Assembly (NCBI GenBank): GCA_016704425.1
Contig: JADJAC010000010.1
Coordinates: forward strand, 303,501 to 367,500
Origin: Sphingomonadales bacterium
GTDB lineage: Bacteria > Pseudomonadota > Alphaproteobacteria > Sphingomonadales > Sphingomonadaceae
Direction: 5' to 3'
Length of the DNA stretch: 64,000 nucleotides
Part shown: positions 26,529-36,072 of the stretch, piece by piece
Layout: each line of letters opens with the position of its first letter
Position numbering within the stretch: position 1 is the stretch's first letter
Translations under genes and position numbers: made by a program
The notes under the pieces: model-generated
Databases searched by the model: none
The model's input: only the letters and a program-made list of their open reading frames with translations
What the model was told of the DNA's origin: nothing

Positions 26529-26785
26529 CCGCCTGTCACCGGCGGGAAAAAGGCAATCTCCCTTGCGCCTGCTATCGGTGCGTCGAAGGGAGCCAGGACC
26601 TGATCGATGGCACAGCGCAGCTTTGCAGGTTCCGCGAAGGCACTGGCATAGTCGGCATCTTGCGTCACGAGCCAGCCAATCAGGTCATGCACGGTCCGTG
26701 CACTTTCAGGTAGCACGCGCTCTTCCATCTCGCGGCCCAGCTTTTCCCGCATGCTGGCAAAATAAAGCAAGGTCACATGTGCCAC
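26525..26785 (-). CDS. moaD: Molybdopterin synthase sulfur carrier MoaD
   Basis: This ubiquitin-fold sulfur carrier of 86 residues ends in the required glycine pair (FFPPVTGG), which is adenylated and thiocarboxylated. It begins MAHVTLLYFASMREKLGRE, typical of MoaD. It overlaps moaE by four bases and follows pgsA by three, forming a pgsA-moaD-moaE unit. No other moa genes are in the window. Confidence 0.92.
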   Translation of the reverse strand: MAHVTLLYFASMREKLGREMEERVLPESARTVHDLIGWLVTQDADYASAFAEPAKLRCAIDQVLAPFDAPIAGAREIAFFPPVTGG

Positions 26786-26788
26786 TGG

Positions 26789-27352
26789 TCAATCCATATG
26801 CTTCATGCCGACACGCAGATAGTCCCAACCGGTAATGACCGTCAGGACGGCAGCGGCCCAAAGGCTCAGGAGGCCGACCTCCTTGATCCAGTACTGGGCC
26901 GGGAGGGCGCCCGCGAGAATCAATGCCCCAAGCGCCACAAGCTGAAGAGTCGTTTTCCACTTGGCCAGCTGCGACACGGGCACGGACACGCGCAGTTCGG
27001 CAAGGAATTCACGCAGGCCAGACACGGCAATTTCCCGCAGCAGAATAATCAGGGCCGGTATCAGGTGAAGTCCTGTGATCGACGCGGCCTCGTGGCGCGT
27101 GCCGACCAGCATGACGATCACCGCAGCGACCATGATCTTGTCTGCGATGGGGTCAAGGAAGACGCCAAGCTTTGACACTGTGCCCTGCGCACGCGCCAGA
27201 TAACCGTCGAAATAGTCGGTAATCCCCATCAGGCAATAAAGGCCGAAACCAAGGCCGTAACCCAGTTCCCAGCCGGGGTACCAGAGAAGCGCAACGAGTA
27301 TCGGCACGGTAAAGATGCGCGAAAGCGTCAGAAGGTTTGGAAGTGACAGCAT
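26789..27352 (-). CDS. pgsA: Phosphatidylglycerophosphate synthase PgsA
   Basis: This integral-membrane CDP-alcohol phosphotransferase makes phosphatidylglycerophosphate, the precursor of phosphatidylglycerol and cardiolipin. The 187 residues start MLSLPNLLTLSRIFTVPILV and contain the family signature DGYLARAQGTVSKLGVFLD, which supplies the metal-binding aspartates, plus several membrane segments. It is the first gene of a pgsA-moaD-moaE unit. Confidence 0.94.
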   Translation of the reverse strand: MLSLPNLLTLSRIFTVPILVALLWYPGWELGYGLGFGLYCLMGITDYFDGYLARAQGTVSKLGVFLDPIADKIMVAAVIVMLVGTRHEAASITGLHLIPALIILLREIAVSGLREFLAELRVSVPVSQLAKWKTTLQLVALGALILAGALPAQYWIKEVGLLSLWAAAVLTVITGWDYLRVGMKHMD

Positions 27353-27455
27353 CGTTTGTAAACTCTAACCGATCATCCAGAATCCGCCAGTGCCCAATTG
27401 CAGCGGCATACAAACGGCGGCAGAGAATCACCAGACAATGGATTTGGAGCGGAAC

Positions 27456-28766
27456 ATGCGCAATTGGATCGGATCTGTCTTGACGGGAGCTGCCATCCTG
27501 GCGGCATCGCCTGCAATTGCCGGGCTTTCTTCCGCAGAGAAACGCATGACCACGACGGTCGATGCAGAGCATGAGCGCTCCGTTTCGCTTCTGGAGCGGC
27601 TGGTGAACCAGAATAGCGGCTCACTGAACCTGGCCGGTGTCGAGGCCGTGGGCCGGATGATGCGTGCCGAACTTGAGCCATTGGGATTTGCCGTGATGTG
27701 GAAACCGATGGCGCTCGCCCATCGCTCGGGCCACCTCATTGCCGTCCACAAGGGCAAGGCTGGCACGAAATCCTTGCTGCTGATTGCCCATCTCGACACT
27801 GTCTTCGAGAAGGATTCGCCTTTTCAGACATTCGTAAGGCGCGGCGATGAAGCCGAGGGTCCGGGCGCTGGTGACGACAAGGGCGGCCTGGTGGTGATTG
27901 TGTCCGCGCTCAGGGCGATGAAAGCAGCGGGGACGCTGAAAGACGCCAATATCGAAATCGTCATGACGGGCGACGAAGAGGATTCCGGCGATCCGATCGA
28001 GATTGCGCGCGCAGACCTGATTGCGGCGGGAAGGCGGGCCGATGTTGCGCTCGACTTTGAGGGGCTTTCGATCGAAAATGGCCGGGACATGGGCTCGATT
28101 GCCCGAAGATCTTCCAACAGCTGGACGCTGACAGCAACTGGCAAGACGGGCCATAGCTCGCTGATCTTCAATGCCACGTTCGGTGACGGCGCCATCTATG
28201 AGCTGGCCCGGATCATTGCGCGCTTCCGGCAGGAGCTGCCCGAACCCAACCTGACATTCAATGTTGGACTCATCGCGGGCGGCACAGACGCTGCATTCGA
28301 TGCGGACGGAATCCGCGCAACTGCACGGGGCAAGTCGAACATTATCCCGGCAGTTGCTTTGGCGCGCGGCGATTTCCGCACGCTCAGCGACGAACAAACC
28401 GAACGGGTCAAGGCCAAGATGGCGGCGATTGTCGCTGGGCACGCTCCAGGGACGAACGCGGAAATCCGGTTCGAGAGCGGCGGCTATCCCGCCATGGCAC
28501 CGACCGAAGGCAACAAGGCGCTGCTCGTGCGGCTCAACGGCATCAATCGCGACCTTGGCCTTCCAGAAATGGACGCGCTCGACCCGCTGAAGCGGGGCGC
28601 GGGCGATATTTCGTTCGTCGCGAAGGATGTCGACGGTCTGGTGGGCCTCGGCACGGCGAGCCGCGGCGACCACGCGCCAGGAGAGACAGTGGATCTGGCG
28701 TCAATCCGTCGACAAGCGAAGCGGGCAGCCATCCTCATGTCGCGTCTTTCGCGCGAAAGACCGTGA
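27456..28766 (+). CDS. M20-family metallopeptidase (glutamate carboxypeptidase-like), secreted
   Basis: The start at ATG 27456, seven bases after GGAG, gives 436 residues with a signal peptide (MRNWIGSVLTGAAILAASPA then AIAG). The zinc-binding pattern of M20 enzymes is present: HLDTVFEKDSPF, EGPGAGDDKGG and TGDEEDSGDP, with the dimerisation domain between. It is therefore a periplasmic or secreted peptidase or amidohydrolase, of the carboxypeptidase G2 type. The substrate cannot be told from sequence. It is separated by 83 bases from the aldehyde dehydrogenase downstream. Confidence 0.88.
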   Translation: MRNWIGSVLTGAAILAASPAIAGLSSAEKRMTTTVDAEHERSVSLLERLVNQNSGSLNLAGVEAVGRMMRAELEPLGFAVMWKPMALAHRSGHLIAVHKGKAGTKSLLLIAHLDTVFEKDSPFQTFVRRGDEAEGPGAGDDKGGLVVIVSALRAMKAAGTLKDANIEIVMTGDEEDSGDPIEIARADLIAAGRRADVALDFEGLSIENGRDMGSIARRSSNSWTLTATGKTGHSSLIFNATFGDGAIYELARIIARFRQELPEPNLTFNVGLIAGGTDAAFDADGIRATARGKSNIIPAVALARGDFRTLSDEQTERVKAKMAAIVAGHAPGTNAEIRFESGGYPAMAPTEGNKALLVRLNGINRDLGLPEMDALDPLKRGAGDISFVAKDVDGLVGLGTASRGDHAPGETVDLASIRRQAKRAAILMSRLSRERP

Positions 28767-28849
28767 GACAGGTTGACGTTTACGTAAAAAGTCCCAAATC
28801 AAAACCCGTTACGCGATCAAACGACTCGGTATTCCAAGGAGAAGCCAGA

Positions 28850-30274
28850 ATGGACAGTTACCTCAAGCACTATATCAACGGCCAATGGGTCGATTCAATC
28901 GGCGGCAAGCGTCATCTGGTCATCAGTCCCTCGACCGAAGAGCCTTGCACCGAGATCACGCTTGGAACGCAGGCGGACGTCGATGCGGCCGTGAAGGCCG
29001 CCAAGGCCGCTTTCGAGACTTTCAGCCAGACAAGCCGCGAAGAACGGCTCGCGCTGCTCGGTCGTATTGTCGAAGAATACAAGAAGCGCGTTGGCGATCT
29101 CGCCAAATCCATGGCCAATGAAATGGGCGCTCCGCTCAACTTTGCAGCGACCGCACAGGTCGGAGCCGGGATCGGTGGCTTCCTGGGCACAATCGAAGCG
29201 CTCAAGACATTCGAATTCAGCGAACGGCACGGTGCAAACCTCGTCGTCTATGAACCGATTGGCGTCGTCGGCATGATCACGCCCTGGAACTGGCCGCTCA
29301 ACCAGATTGCCCTGAAGGTCGCCCCTGCGCTGGCGGGTGGCAACACGATGGTTCTGAAGCCGTCCGAGGAATGCCCGGGCAACGCGGCAATCTTTGCTGA
29401 AATCCTTGATGCGGCAGGCGTTCCGCCGGGCGTCTTCAACCTTGTCCAGGGCGATGGCCCGGGCGTTGGCGCTGCCATTTCGGCGCACAAGGACATCGAA
29501 ATGGTAAGCTTCACCGGCTCGACTCGCGCTGGCATTCTCGTTGCCAAGGCCGCTGCTGACACGGTCAAGCGCGTCCATCAGGAACTTGGCGGAAAATCTC
29601 CAAATCTCGTCCTGCCGGATGCAGATCTGGCGACGGTCCTCCCGCCGACGGTTTCGGGCGTTCTGATCAACACAGGCCAGAGCTGCATCGCGCCGACTCG
29701 CATTCTCGTCCAGAAGGATCAGGAAGCCGAAGCGGTTGGCATCATCAAGGGCATGTTCGACGGGACGCAGGTCGGCGATCCGCTGACCGAAGGCGCGCAC
29801 ATCGGGCCGGTCGTGAACAAGACCCAATATGACAAGATCCAGGGGCTCATTCAGTCAGCGATCGATGAGGGTGCCAAGCTCGAAACCGGCGGCACGGGTC
29901 TTCCGACCAACGTCAACCGCGGCTATTATATCAAGCCAACTGTATTTTCGGGCGTGACGCCTGACATGCGGATTGCCAAGGAAGAAGTATTCGGCCCTGT
30001 CGCTACGGTGATGACCTATGCGACGCTCGAGGAAGGCGTCAGGATCGCCAACGATACCGACTATGGCCTTTCGGCAGTCATTTCGGGCGATCCGGAGAAA
30101 GCCGCCACGATTGCACCGAAACTTCGGGCTGGCATGGTCGCGGTCAATAATTGGGGGCCGGCACCGGGCGCACCGTTCGGCGGCTACAAGCAGTCCGGCA
30201 ACGGGCGCGAAGGCGGCCTGTTTGGTCTCAAGGACTTTATGGAAATGAAATCGATCAGCGGCATTCCCGCCTGA
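28850..30274 (+). CDS. NAD(P)-dependent aldehyde dehydrogenase
   Basis: The start at ATG 28850, behind AAGGAGAA, gives 474 residues; a longer in-frame reading from 28763 overlaps the peptidase gene and is rejected. Hallmarks are PWNWPLNQIALKVAPALAGG, the SFTGSTRAG nucleotide loop, the general-base glutamate in QELGGKSPNLV and the catalytic cysteine in NTGQSCIAPTR, plus EEVFGPVATV. It resembles broad-substrate aldehyde dehydrogenases of sphingomonad aromatic or aldehyde metabolism; the precise substrate is unknown. A strong terminator follows at 30299-30329. Confidence 0.9.
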   Translation: MDSYLKHYINGQWVDSIGGKRHLVISPSTEEPCTEITLGTQADVDAAVKAAKAAFETFSQTSREERLALLGRIVEEYKKRVGDLAKSMANEMGAPLNFAATAQVGAGIGGFLGTIEALKTFEFSERHGANLVVYEPIGVVGMITPWNWPLNQIALKVAPALAGGNTMVLKPSEECPGNAAIFAEILDAAGVPPGVFNLVQGDGPGVGAAISAHKDIEMVSFTGSTRAGILVAKAAADTVKRVHQELGGKSPNLVLPDADLATVLPPTVSGVLINTGQSCIAPTRILVQKDQEAEAVGIIKGMFDGTQVGDPLTEGAHIGPVVNKTQYDKIQGLIQSAIDEGAKLETGGTGLPTNVNRGYYIKPTVFSGVTPDMRIAKEEVFGPVATVMTYATLEEGVRIANDTDYGLSAVISGDPEKAATIAPKLRAGMVAVNNWGPAPGAPFGGYKQSGNGREGGLFGLKDFMEMKSISGIPA

Positions 30275-30298
30275 TTTTTCAGCATCCGGCATTTTAGG

Positions 30299-30329
30299 GG
30301 GGGAGGCATGCAAAATGCTTCCCCCTTTT
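30299..30329 (+). terminator. Intrinsic terminator after the aldehyde dehydrogenase gene
   Basis: GGGGGAGGCAT pairs with ATGCTTCCCCC (11 pairs, one of them G-U) around a five-base loop, followed by TTTT, on the plus strand. It isolates the upstream genes from the nadE-gltX unit. Confidence 0.9.
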
Positions 30330-30353
30330 GCTGTCCGGCTCTAGGAGGCGGGC

Positions 30354-32009
30354 ATGACTAACGCGCTGACCATTGCCCTTGCCCAACTTTCTCAACGTAT
30401 GGGCGATCTTGCGGCCAATGCCGATGCGATGCTCAACGTTCGGAAACAGGCAACGGGTGCCGACCTGATCCTGTTCCCCGAACTCCAGCTGATTGGATAT
30501 CCACCCGAAGATCTGGTTCTGAAGCCCGCGCTGGCCGAACGGGCCGAAGCAGAACTGGCCCGACTCGCGGCCGCAACCGCCGATGGTGGACCGGCGATGC
30601 TGGTCGGCACGATCCGGCGGAGCGAAGGCAAGCTCTATAACGCGATGGTGCTGCTTGAGGGCGGAACGATCGTTGCCGAACGGCTGAAGCGGGAGCTTCC
30701 CAACTATGGGACTTTTGACGAAAAGCGCCTGTTCGCAAGCGGCCCCTTGCCCGACCCCATCGCGTTCCGCGGCGTCCGCATTGGCGTTCCCATCTGCGAA
30801 GACGTCTGGTGGCCGGACGTTTGTGCGCATCTGAAAGGTCAGGGTGCGGAATTTCTGCTGACTCCGAACGGCAGCCCTTATGAAATCAACAAGGATGATC
30901 TGCGTTCGACCATCGTCGCGGCCGCGCGCGTTCGCGAGACCGGCCTGCCAATGGCCTACCTCAACCGTGTCGGCGGTCAGGATGAGCTGGTTTTTGACGG
31001 CGCCTCCTTCGTGCTGAATGCCGATGGATCGATAGCCCACCAGATGGCAGATTGGCAGGAAGAGGTTCGCCTGACCCGCTGGAACCGTGCGCCTTCCGGC
31101 TGGGTGTGCCAAGCCGGCGTGATTGCGCCGCTCGAGCCCTTCCCGTCCGACGCCTATCACGCGATGATGGTTGGCCTGCGCGACTATGTGAATACCAACC
31201 GATTCCCGGGTGTTGTCCTTGGCTTGTCGGGGGGAATCGATTCTGCCCTGTGTGCGGCAATTGCCGCCGATGCGCTGGGACCGGAACGCGTCTGGTCGGT
31301 GATGCTGCCGTCGCGCTTTACGGGCCAGGAAAGCCTTTCCGATGCAGCCGAATGCGCAGCGATGATTGGTTGTCGGCTCGACACCATTCCGATTGCGCCC
31401 GCTGTCAGTGCGTTTGATGCCATGTTGTCGGACTCCTTTGCCGATGCGCAAGTCGACATCACCGAAGAGAATATTCAGTCCCGAATCCGCGGTGTCACGC
31501 TGATGGCACTATCCAACAAGTTTGGCCCGATGCTGATGACGACCGGGAACAAGTCCGAAATGTCGGTCGGCTATGCGACAATCTACGGGGACATGGCAGG
31601 CGGATACAACCCGATCAAGGATGCCTACAAGATGACGGTCTTTGCCCTTTCGCGCTGGCGCAATGCGCACAAGCCGCGACTGGGGCTTGGTCCTGACGGT
31701 CCGGTCATGCCGGAAAACATCATCACAAAGCCGCCATCGGCCGAACTCAGGCCCGACCAGAAGGATTCGGACTCGCTGCCGGACTATCCCGAGCTGGACC
31801 CGATCCTGCTTGGATTGGTTGAAGAGGAACTGTCAGTCGACGAAGTAGCGGCCCGCGGGTCCGACCGCGATACCGTGGCGCGCATCGAGCGCCTTCTTTG
31901 CCTTGCCGAATACAAGCGTCGGCAGGCACCCCCGGGCGTCAAGCTCGGCAAGCGCAATTTCGGTCGTGACCGCCGCTATCCGATCACCAACGCGTTTCGA
32001 ACAGCATGA
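30354..32009 (+). CDS. nadE: Glutamine-dependent NAD+ synthetase
   Basis: The last step of NAD biosynthesis, amidating nicotinate adenine dinucleotide. The 551-residue protein has an N-terminal nitrilase-type glutaminase domain (about residues 1-260) with the catalytic Glu in FPELQLIGYPPED and the catalytic Cys in VPICEDVWWPDV, and a C-terminal synthetase domain with the pyrophosphatase loop GLSGGIDSALCAA and TGNKSEMSVGYAT. Its stop overlaps the gltX start by four bases. Confidence 0.96.
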   Translation: MTNALTIALAQLSQRMGDLAANADAMLNVRKQATGADLILFPELQLIGYPPEDLVLKPALAERAEAELARLAAATADGGPAMLVGTIRRSEGKLYNAMVLLEGGTIVAERLKRELPNYGTFDEKRLFASGPLPDPIAFRGVRIGVPICEDVWWPDVCAHLKGQGAEFLLTPNGSPYEINKDDLRSTIVAAARVRETGLPMAYLNRVGGQDELVFDGASFVLNADGSIAHQMADWQEEVRLTRWNRAPSGWVCQAGVIAPLEPFPSDAYHAMMVGLRDYVNTNRFPGVVLGLSGGIDSALCAAIAADALGPERVWSVMLPSRFTGQESLSDAAECAAMIGCRLDTIPIAPAVSAFDAMLSDSFADAQVDITEENIQSRIRGVTLMALSNKFGPMLMTTGNKSEMSVGYATIYGDMAGGYNPIKDAYKMTVFALSRWRNAHKPRLGLGPDGPVMPENIITKPPSAELRPDQKDSDSLPDYPELDPILLGLVEEELSVDEVAARGSDRDTVARIERLLCLAEYKRRQAPPGVKLGKRNFGRDRRYPITNAFRTA

Positions 32010-33310
32010 CCGTCACGACGCGCTTTGCGCCATCCCCGACCGGGACCCTGCATGTCGGAAATGTCCGCACTGCCTTGCACAACTGGCTGTGGGCGAAAAA
32101 GCAGGGCGGGCGATTCATTCTTCGCATCGATGACACGGACGTGGAGCGATCGAAGGAAGAATATGTCACGCAGATCAGGTCCGATCTCGACTGGCTGGGC
32201 CTTGCCTGGGATGAAGAGGCGCGCCAGTCCGCACGGTTCGATCTCTATGAAAGGCACTTCGATGCCCTGAAGGCGGAGGGCCGCATCTATGCCTGCTATG
32301 AAACGCCAGAGGAACTTGAGCTGCGGCGCAAGATCCTGCTGGGCCGGGGCCTTCCCCCGGTCTATGAGCGACCAGCCGAAGGAGCAGCAATCCCGGAAGG
32401 CCGAATACCGCACTGGCGTTTCAGGCTTGATCATGCAGCGCCGATCGAATGGGACGATCTGGTGCGCGGCCATCAGAAGTTCGATCCAAAACTCCTCTCA
32501 GACCCCGTCGTTCGTCGTGCGGACGGGTCATGGCTGTACATGCTCCCGTCCGCGATCGACGACGTCGATCTTGGCATCACCCATGTCGTGCGGGGGGAAG
32601 ATCATGTCACCAATACAGCGACGCAGATCCAGATGTTTGCAGCCCTTGGCGCGGTGCCTCCCCTGTTCGCCCACGAAGCGTTGCTGACAGGCAGCGAGGG
32701 CAAATTGTCAAAGCGTCTTGGGTCTCTGGGTGTCGAAGCCTTCAAGGAGCAGGGCATCGAACCGCTGGCCCTTCTGGCCTTGCTCGCCCGGCTGGGCACA
32801 AGTGATCCGGTCGAGCCTGTTGCGGACATGACGCCGCTGATTGCCGGTATTGATTTTTCCCGTTTCGGCCGTGCCCCGGCACGGTTCGACGAAGCGGAAT
32901 TGGCGCAACTCAATGCGCGTATCCTCCATCAGACCGAATATGACACGGTTGCGGACCGGCTTCCCGCCGGGATGGGACAGGCTGCCTGGAATGCCATTCG
33001 GCCCAATCTAACCCGCGTCGATGATGCGGCGGACTGGTGGTCAGTGGTTGAAGGCCCTGTGTGCGCAGACATTGCATCTGAGGACCGACCTTTCCTCGCA
33101 GAGGCAGCGCGCGTTGCAGCCTCGCTCGACTGGTCGGGCGATCCCTGGCACACTTTGACCGGGGCTCTCAAGGAAACGACCGGCCGAAAGGGCAAGGCAC
33201 TGTTCCTGCCGCTGCGCATTGCCCTGACCGGTCGGGAACACGGCCCCGACATGGCGGCCCTGCTGCCCATTATTGGCCGCGAACGCGCAATCGAGCGCCT
33301 TCAGGCGTAA
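32006..33310 (+). CDS. gltX: Glutamyl-tRNA synthetase (short GltX2-type)
   Basis: This class I synthetase charges tRNA-Glu. The 434 residues are shorter than the usual 465-470. The HIGH-type motif is seen as SPTGTLHVGNVRTAL and the KMSKS-type motif as GKLSKRLGSLGVEAF. Several alphaproteobacteria carry two GltX enzymes, one of which may prefer tRNA-Gln and feed GatCAB; the length fits the second type, but only the full genome could settle this. It is translationally coupled to nadE by a four-base overlap. Confidence 0.92.
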   Translation: MTVTTRFAPSPTGTLHVGNVRTALHNWLWAKKQGGRFILRIDDTDVERSKEEYVTQIRSDLDWLGLAWDEEARQSARFDLYERHFDALKAEGRIYACYETPEELELRRKILLGRGLPPVYERPAEGAAIPEGRIPHWRFRLDHAAPIEWDDLVRGHQKFDPKLLSDPVVRRADGSWLYMLPSAIDDVDLGITHVVRGEDHVTNTATQIQMFAALGAVPPLFAHEALLTGSEGKLSKRLGSLGVEAFKEQGIEPLALLALLARLGTSDPVEPVADMTPLIAGIDFSRFGRAPARFDEAELAQLNARILHQTEYDTVADRLPAGMGQAAWNAIRPNLTRVDDAADWWSVVEGPVCADIASEDRPFLAEAARVAASLDWSGDPWHTLTGALKETTGRKGKALFLPLRIALTGREHGPDMAALLPIIGRERAIERLQA

Positions 33311-33399
33311 TCCAATTTGTGATATTGTTTCATTAAACGTTATGTTGTAACATCCTTCTTGCGATAGGGCAAAAGCCTTGCGCGGAAAGAGAGGATGTC

Positions 33400-34038
33400 A
33401 TGGCTTATGCAGACGAAAAAACTCGCCCCAATCGGGCGAGCATTGGCGGGACTCTGTTTGTCAATGGTTTGATGGTGACGGGGATCATTCTGGCGGTCCC
33501 CGATGTGTCGCCGATCAAAATCATTCATACGACGCTTATTCCGATTCTCACTCCAAAGACACCGACCCCAACCAAACCAACGGTCAAACACCAGGCCCCG
33601 TCGGCGAAACCGACCCCAACGCCTCCATCCCCCCAACCCGCGGGAAGCAGGTTGACGAATGCGGGAACCACCTCAACGCTCTCCGCAGGAGAGGGCACCG
33701 GCATTGCGGTGTTGCCTGAACTTCCGCCACTCGCACCGATTCACGATTCCGTCTTCAGCGCAGCACGGATAAATCCCGGATATGCCAATGCGCTGCAGCC
33801 CCTCTATCCGCCCGGAATGATCCGTGCCGAAATGGAAGGCTTCGCAACCGTCCGCGTCCTGATCGGCACAGACGGACGCGTGAAACAGGTGGAGGCGGTC
33901 AAGGCCAGCGATACCGCCTTCCTCGACGCAACACGCAAGCAGGCACTTTCAAAATGGCGCTTTCTCCCGGCTACCCGCGATGGCGAACCGGTCGAAAGCT
34001 GGCGCGAAATGACCGTGCGCTTCCAGCTACCGGACTGA
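33400..34038 (+). CDS. TonB-family energy transducer
   Basis: The 212-residue protein has one N-terminal membrane anchor (FVNGLMVTGIILAVPDV), a proline/threonine-rich periplasmic linker and a C-terminal TonB domain of about 85 residues (YPPGMIRAEMEGFATVRVLI, then KWRFLPATRDGEP). Such proteins transmit inner-membrane proton motive force to outer-membrane receptors. No exbB or exbD is adjacent. The 89-base upstream gap is A/T-rich and contains the inverted repeat ATGTT-GT-AACAT, but no clear promoter. Confidence 0.85.
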   Translation: MAYADEKTRPNRASIGGTLFVNGLMVTGIILAVPDVSPIKIIHTTLIPILTPKTPTPTKPTVKHQAPSAKPTPTPPSPQPAGSRLTNAGTTSTLSAGEGTGIAVLPELPPLAPIHDSVFSAARINPGYANALQPLYPPGMIRAEMEGFATVRVLIGTDGRVKQVEAVKASDTAFLDATRKQALSKWRFLPATRDGEPVESWREMTVRFQLPD

Positions 34039-34089
34039 TCTGATGGGGCGGGGCTGGCATTTTGGCCGTTCTCGCCCTATCTTGCCCGC

Positions 34090-34437
34090 ATGGCCTTACC
34101 ACCCGTTACGCGACCGTCTGCGGCCCTTGCCGATCTGCGCGCCTTTGTTGCTACACGGGAAAAGCATCAATGGGTCTTCGCCTTGGTTTCTGTCCTGATC
34201 ACCGGATATTTCATCACAATCTTTCTGATCCAGTCGACGACCAAGGAGTATAAGCCCCCCGAGGTCATCTGGGTGAAGGACTATTCCGGCAATCGGACGG
34301 ATGCCGAAATCAAGGCGCAGCAAAAGATCGACCAGCAGAAGCAATTGGCCGAACAGGCTGAACTGAAAAGGCTGCAGGAAGCGCAGCGCAAGGAGTCTGC
34401 CAAGCTGCAGAAAAAGCTCAGCGAGTTGGGCATTTGA
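34090..34437 (+). CDS. Small single-pass membrane protein with a coiled coil
   Basis: I do not recognise this 115-residue protein. One membrane segment is clear (HQWVFALVSVLITGYFITIF), followed by a periplasmic or cytoplasmic tail that is nearly all heptad-like Glu, Lys, Gln and Ala (QKIDQQKQLAEQAELKRLQE). Its stop codon overlaps the TTG start of ribD, so it heads the riboflavin unit. Small proteins like this often sit upstream of rib genes in sphingomonads; a link to riboflavin is inference. Confidence 0.7.
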   Translation: MALPPVTRPSAALADLRAFVATREKHQWVFALVSVLITGYFITIFLIQSTTKEYKPPEVIWVKDYSGNRTDAEIKAQQKIDQQKQLAEQAELKRLQEAQRKESAKLQKKLSELGI

Positions 34438-35417
34438 ATCCCAGCGTCGATGCGCGCTTCATGGCTGCAGCAATTGCGCTGGCGCGGCGCGGACAGGCGC
34501 GGACTGCACCCAATCCCAATGTTGGTTGTATCCTTGTTCGCGAAGGTCGCGTCGTCGGGCGGGGCTGGACCCAGCCTGGCGGGCGCCCTCACGCCGAAGC
34601 CATGGCGCTGGCACAGGCGGGCGATGCGACCCGCGGCGCAACGGCTTATACTTCTCTGGAGCCCTGTGCGCACCGAAGCACACGTGGCCCGGCATGTACC
34701 GAAAGCCTCATTGCGGCAGGTGTTGCGCGCGTTGTTTCAGCCGTGGCGGATCCGGACAAACGCACCAATGGCGCGGGTTTCAGCGAATTGCGGGCGAATG
34801 GCATTGCAGTCGATTCCGGCTTGATGGCGCAAGAAGCGAAGACAGCAATGGCGGGCTGGTGGTTCCGCGAGACGCACGGGCGGCCCTTTGTTTCGCTCAA
34901 GCTCGCGACGTCGCTCGATGGTTGTATTGCCCTTGCGAACGGCGAAAGCCGCTGGATCACCGGAGAGGCAGCGCGCGCGCATGGCCATCTTGAGCGGGCG
35001 CGGGCGAATATGGTGATTGTGGGGCGGGGCACGCTTGATGCCGATGCGCCGCGCCTCGATGTGCGCCTTCCCGGACTTGAAGACCGGTCCCCCCGCAAAG
35101 GCCTTCTCACCCACGGCGCCGCTCCTGAAGGCTGGGAAGCGCTCGCATCTCCACACGCAATATCTGACCTTTCCGGCGTGGACTGGATTCTTGTTGAGGG
35201 CGGAGCGGCAACAGCAGCAGCATTCCTGAGAGCAGGGCTCGTCGATCGGCTGCTGCTGTATCGCGCGCCAATCACGATCGGGGGAGGCGTGGCATCGCTT
35301 GGTGATCTCGGTCTTGACCGGCTGGACGGTGCACACGGACAGTGGCAACGCAGCGACACGCGCCAGCTTGGCAGCGACACGCTCGACATTTACGATCGTG
35401 CCGATAAGGGGCTTTAG
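34434..35417 (+). CDS. ribD: Bifunctional riboflavin deaminase/reductase RibD
   Basis: RibD deaminates and then reduces the pyrimidine intermediate of riboflavin synthesis. The frame starts with TTG 34434, which overlaps the upstream stop codon as TTGA, giving 327 residues; ATG 34461 is a possible alternative. The N-terminal deaminase has the zinc-binding PHAEAMALAQ and the EPCAHRSTRGPACTES motif; the C-terminal reductase contains KLATSLDGCIALANGESRW. It is followed by ribE after one base. Confidence 0.94.
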   Translation: MNPSVDARFMAAAIALARRGQARTAPNPNVGCILVREGRVVGRGWTQPGGRPHAEAMALAQAGDATRGATAYTSLEPCAHRSTRGPACTESLIAAGVARVVSAVADPDKRTNGAGFSELRANGIAVDSGLMAQEAKTAMAGWWFRETHGRPFVSLKLATSLDGCIALANGESRWITGEAARAHGHLERARANMVIVGRGTLDADAPRLDVRLPGLEDRSPRKGLLTHGAAPEGWEALASPHAISDLSGVDWILVEGGAATAAAFLRAGLVDRLLLYRAPITIGGGVASLGDLGLDRLDGAHGQWQRSDTRQLGSDTLDIYDRADKGL

Positions 35418-35418
35418 C

Positions 35419-36027
35419 ATGTTCACAGGGATCATCACCGATATTGGCACAATCCGATCGACAGACCAGCGCGGCGACCTGCGCTGCGTGATCGATTGCC
35501 ATTATGACACGTCGACGATCGACCTCGGCGCATCTATTGCCTGTTCGGGTGTGTGCCTGACTGTCGTTGACAAGGGGGCAGACTGGTTTTCAGTCGATAT
35601 CTCTGCTGAAAGCGTCAAACGGTCAGCGCCCGGATCATGGACCGTCGGGCGCAAGCTGAATCTTGAACGCGCCCTCAAAATCGGTGACGAGCTGGGTGGG
35701 CATATCGTCACAGGTCATGTCGATGGCGTTGGCACGGTTCTTGGCATCTGCCCCGAAGGCGATTCGCACCGCGTCGGGGTGCAGGTCGACAACGCCATAG
35801 CACCCTTCATTGCTGCCAAAGGGTCAATTACGATTGACGGCGTGTCCCTGACCGTCAACGAGGTTGAAGACCAATCGGACGGCACTGCGCACTTCGCCGT
35901 GAATATCATCCCGCATACATGGGCTGTTACAGCTTTCGGCAACCTCGAGCAGGGCCAGAAGGTCAATCTCGAAATCGACGTGCTTGCCCGCTACCTTGCC
36001 CGCATGCGAGAAGTTGTCGGACGATAA
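35419..36027 (+). CDS. ribE: Riboflavin synthase alpha subunit
   Basis: This enzyme dismutates two lumazine molecules to riboflavin. The start at ATG 35419, with AAGGGG eight bases before it, gives 202 residues beginning MFTGIITDIGTIRS, the invariant N-terminus. Two similar lumazine-binding domains are visible (GGHIVTGHVDGVG marks the second). It lies one base after ribD and 45 bases before ribH. A ribBA gene, often found between these two in related bacteria, is missing here. Confidence 0.96.
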   Translation: MFTGIITDIGTIRSTDQRGDLRCVIDCHYDTSTIDLGASIACSGVCLTVVDKGADWFSVDISAESVKRSAPGSWTVGRKLNLERALKIGDELGGHIVTGHVDGVGTVLGICPEGDSHRVGVQVDNAIAPFIAAKGSITIDGVSLTVNEVEDQSDGTAHFAVNIIPHTWAVTAFGNLEQGQKVNLEIDVLARYLARMREVVGR

Positions 36028-36072
36028 TTCCGCCCGTTCTAGCTGCCAGACCATCCTGAAGGACCAAAACTC

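Noticed and set aside
34038..34434. FMN riboswitch upstream of ribD
   Set aside because: ribD is preceded by a coding gene with an overlapping stop codon, and no RFN-like conserved stems were seen in the short gap at 34039-34089.
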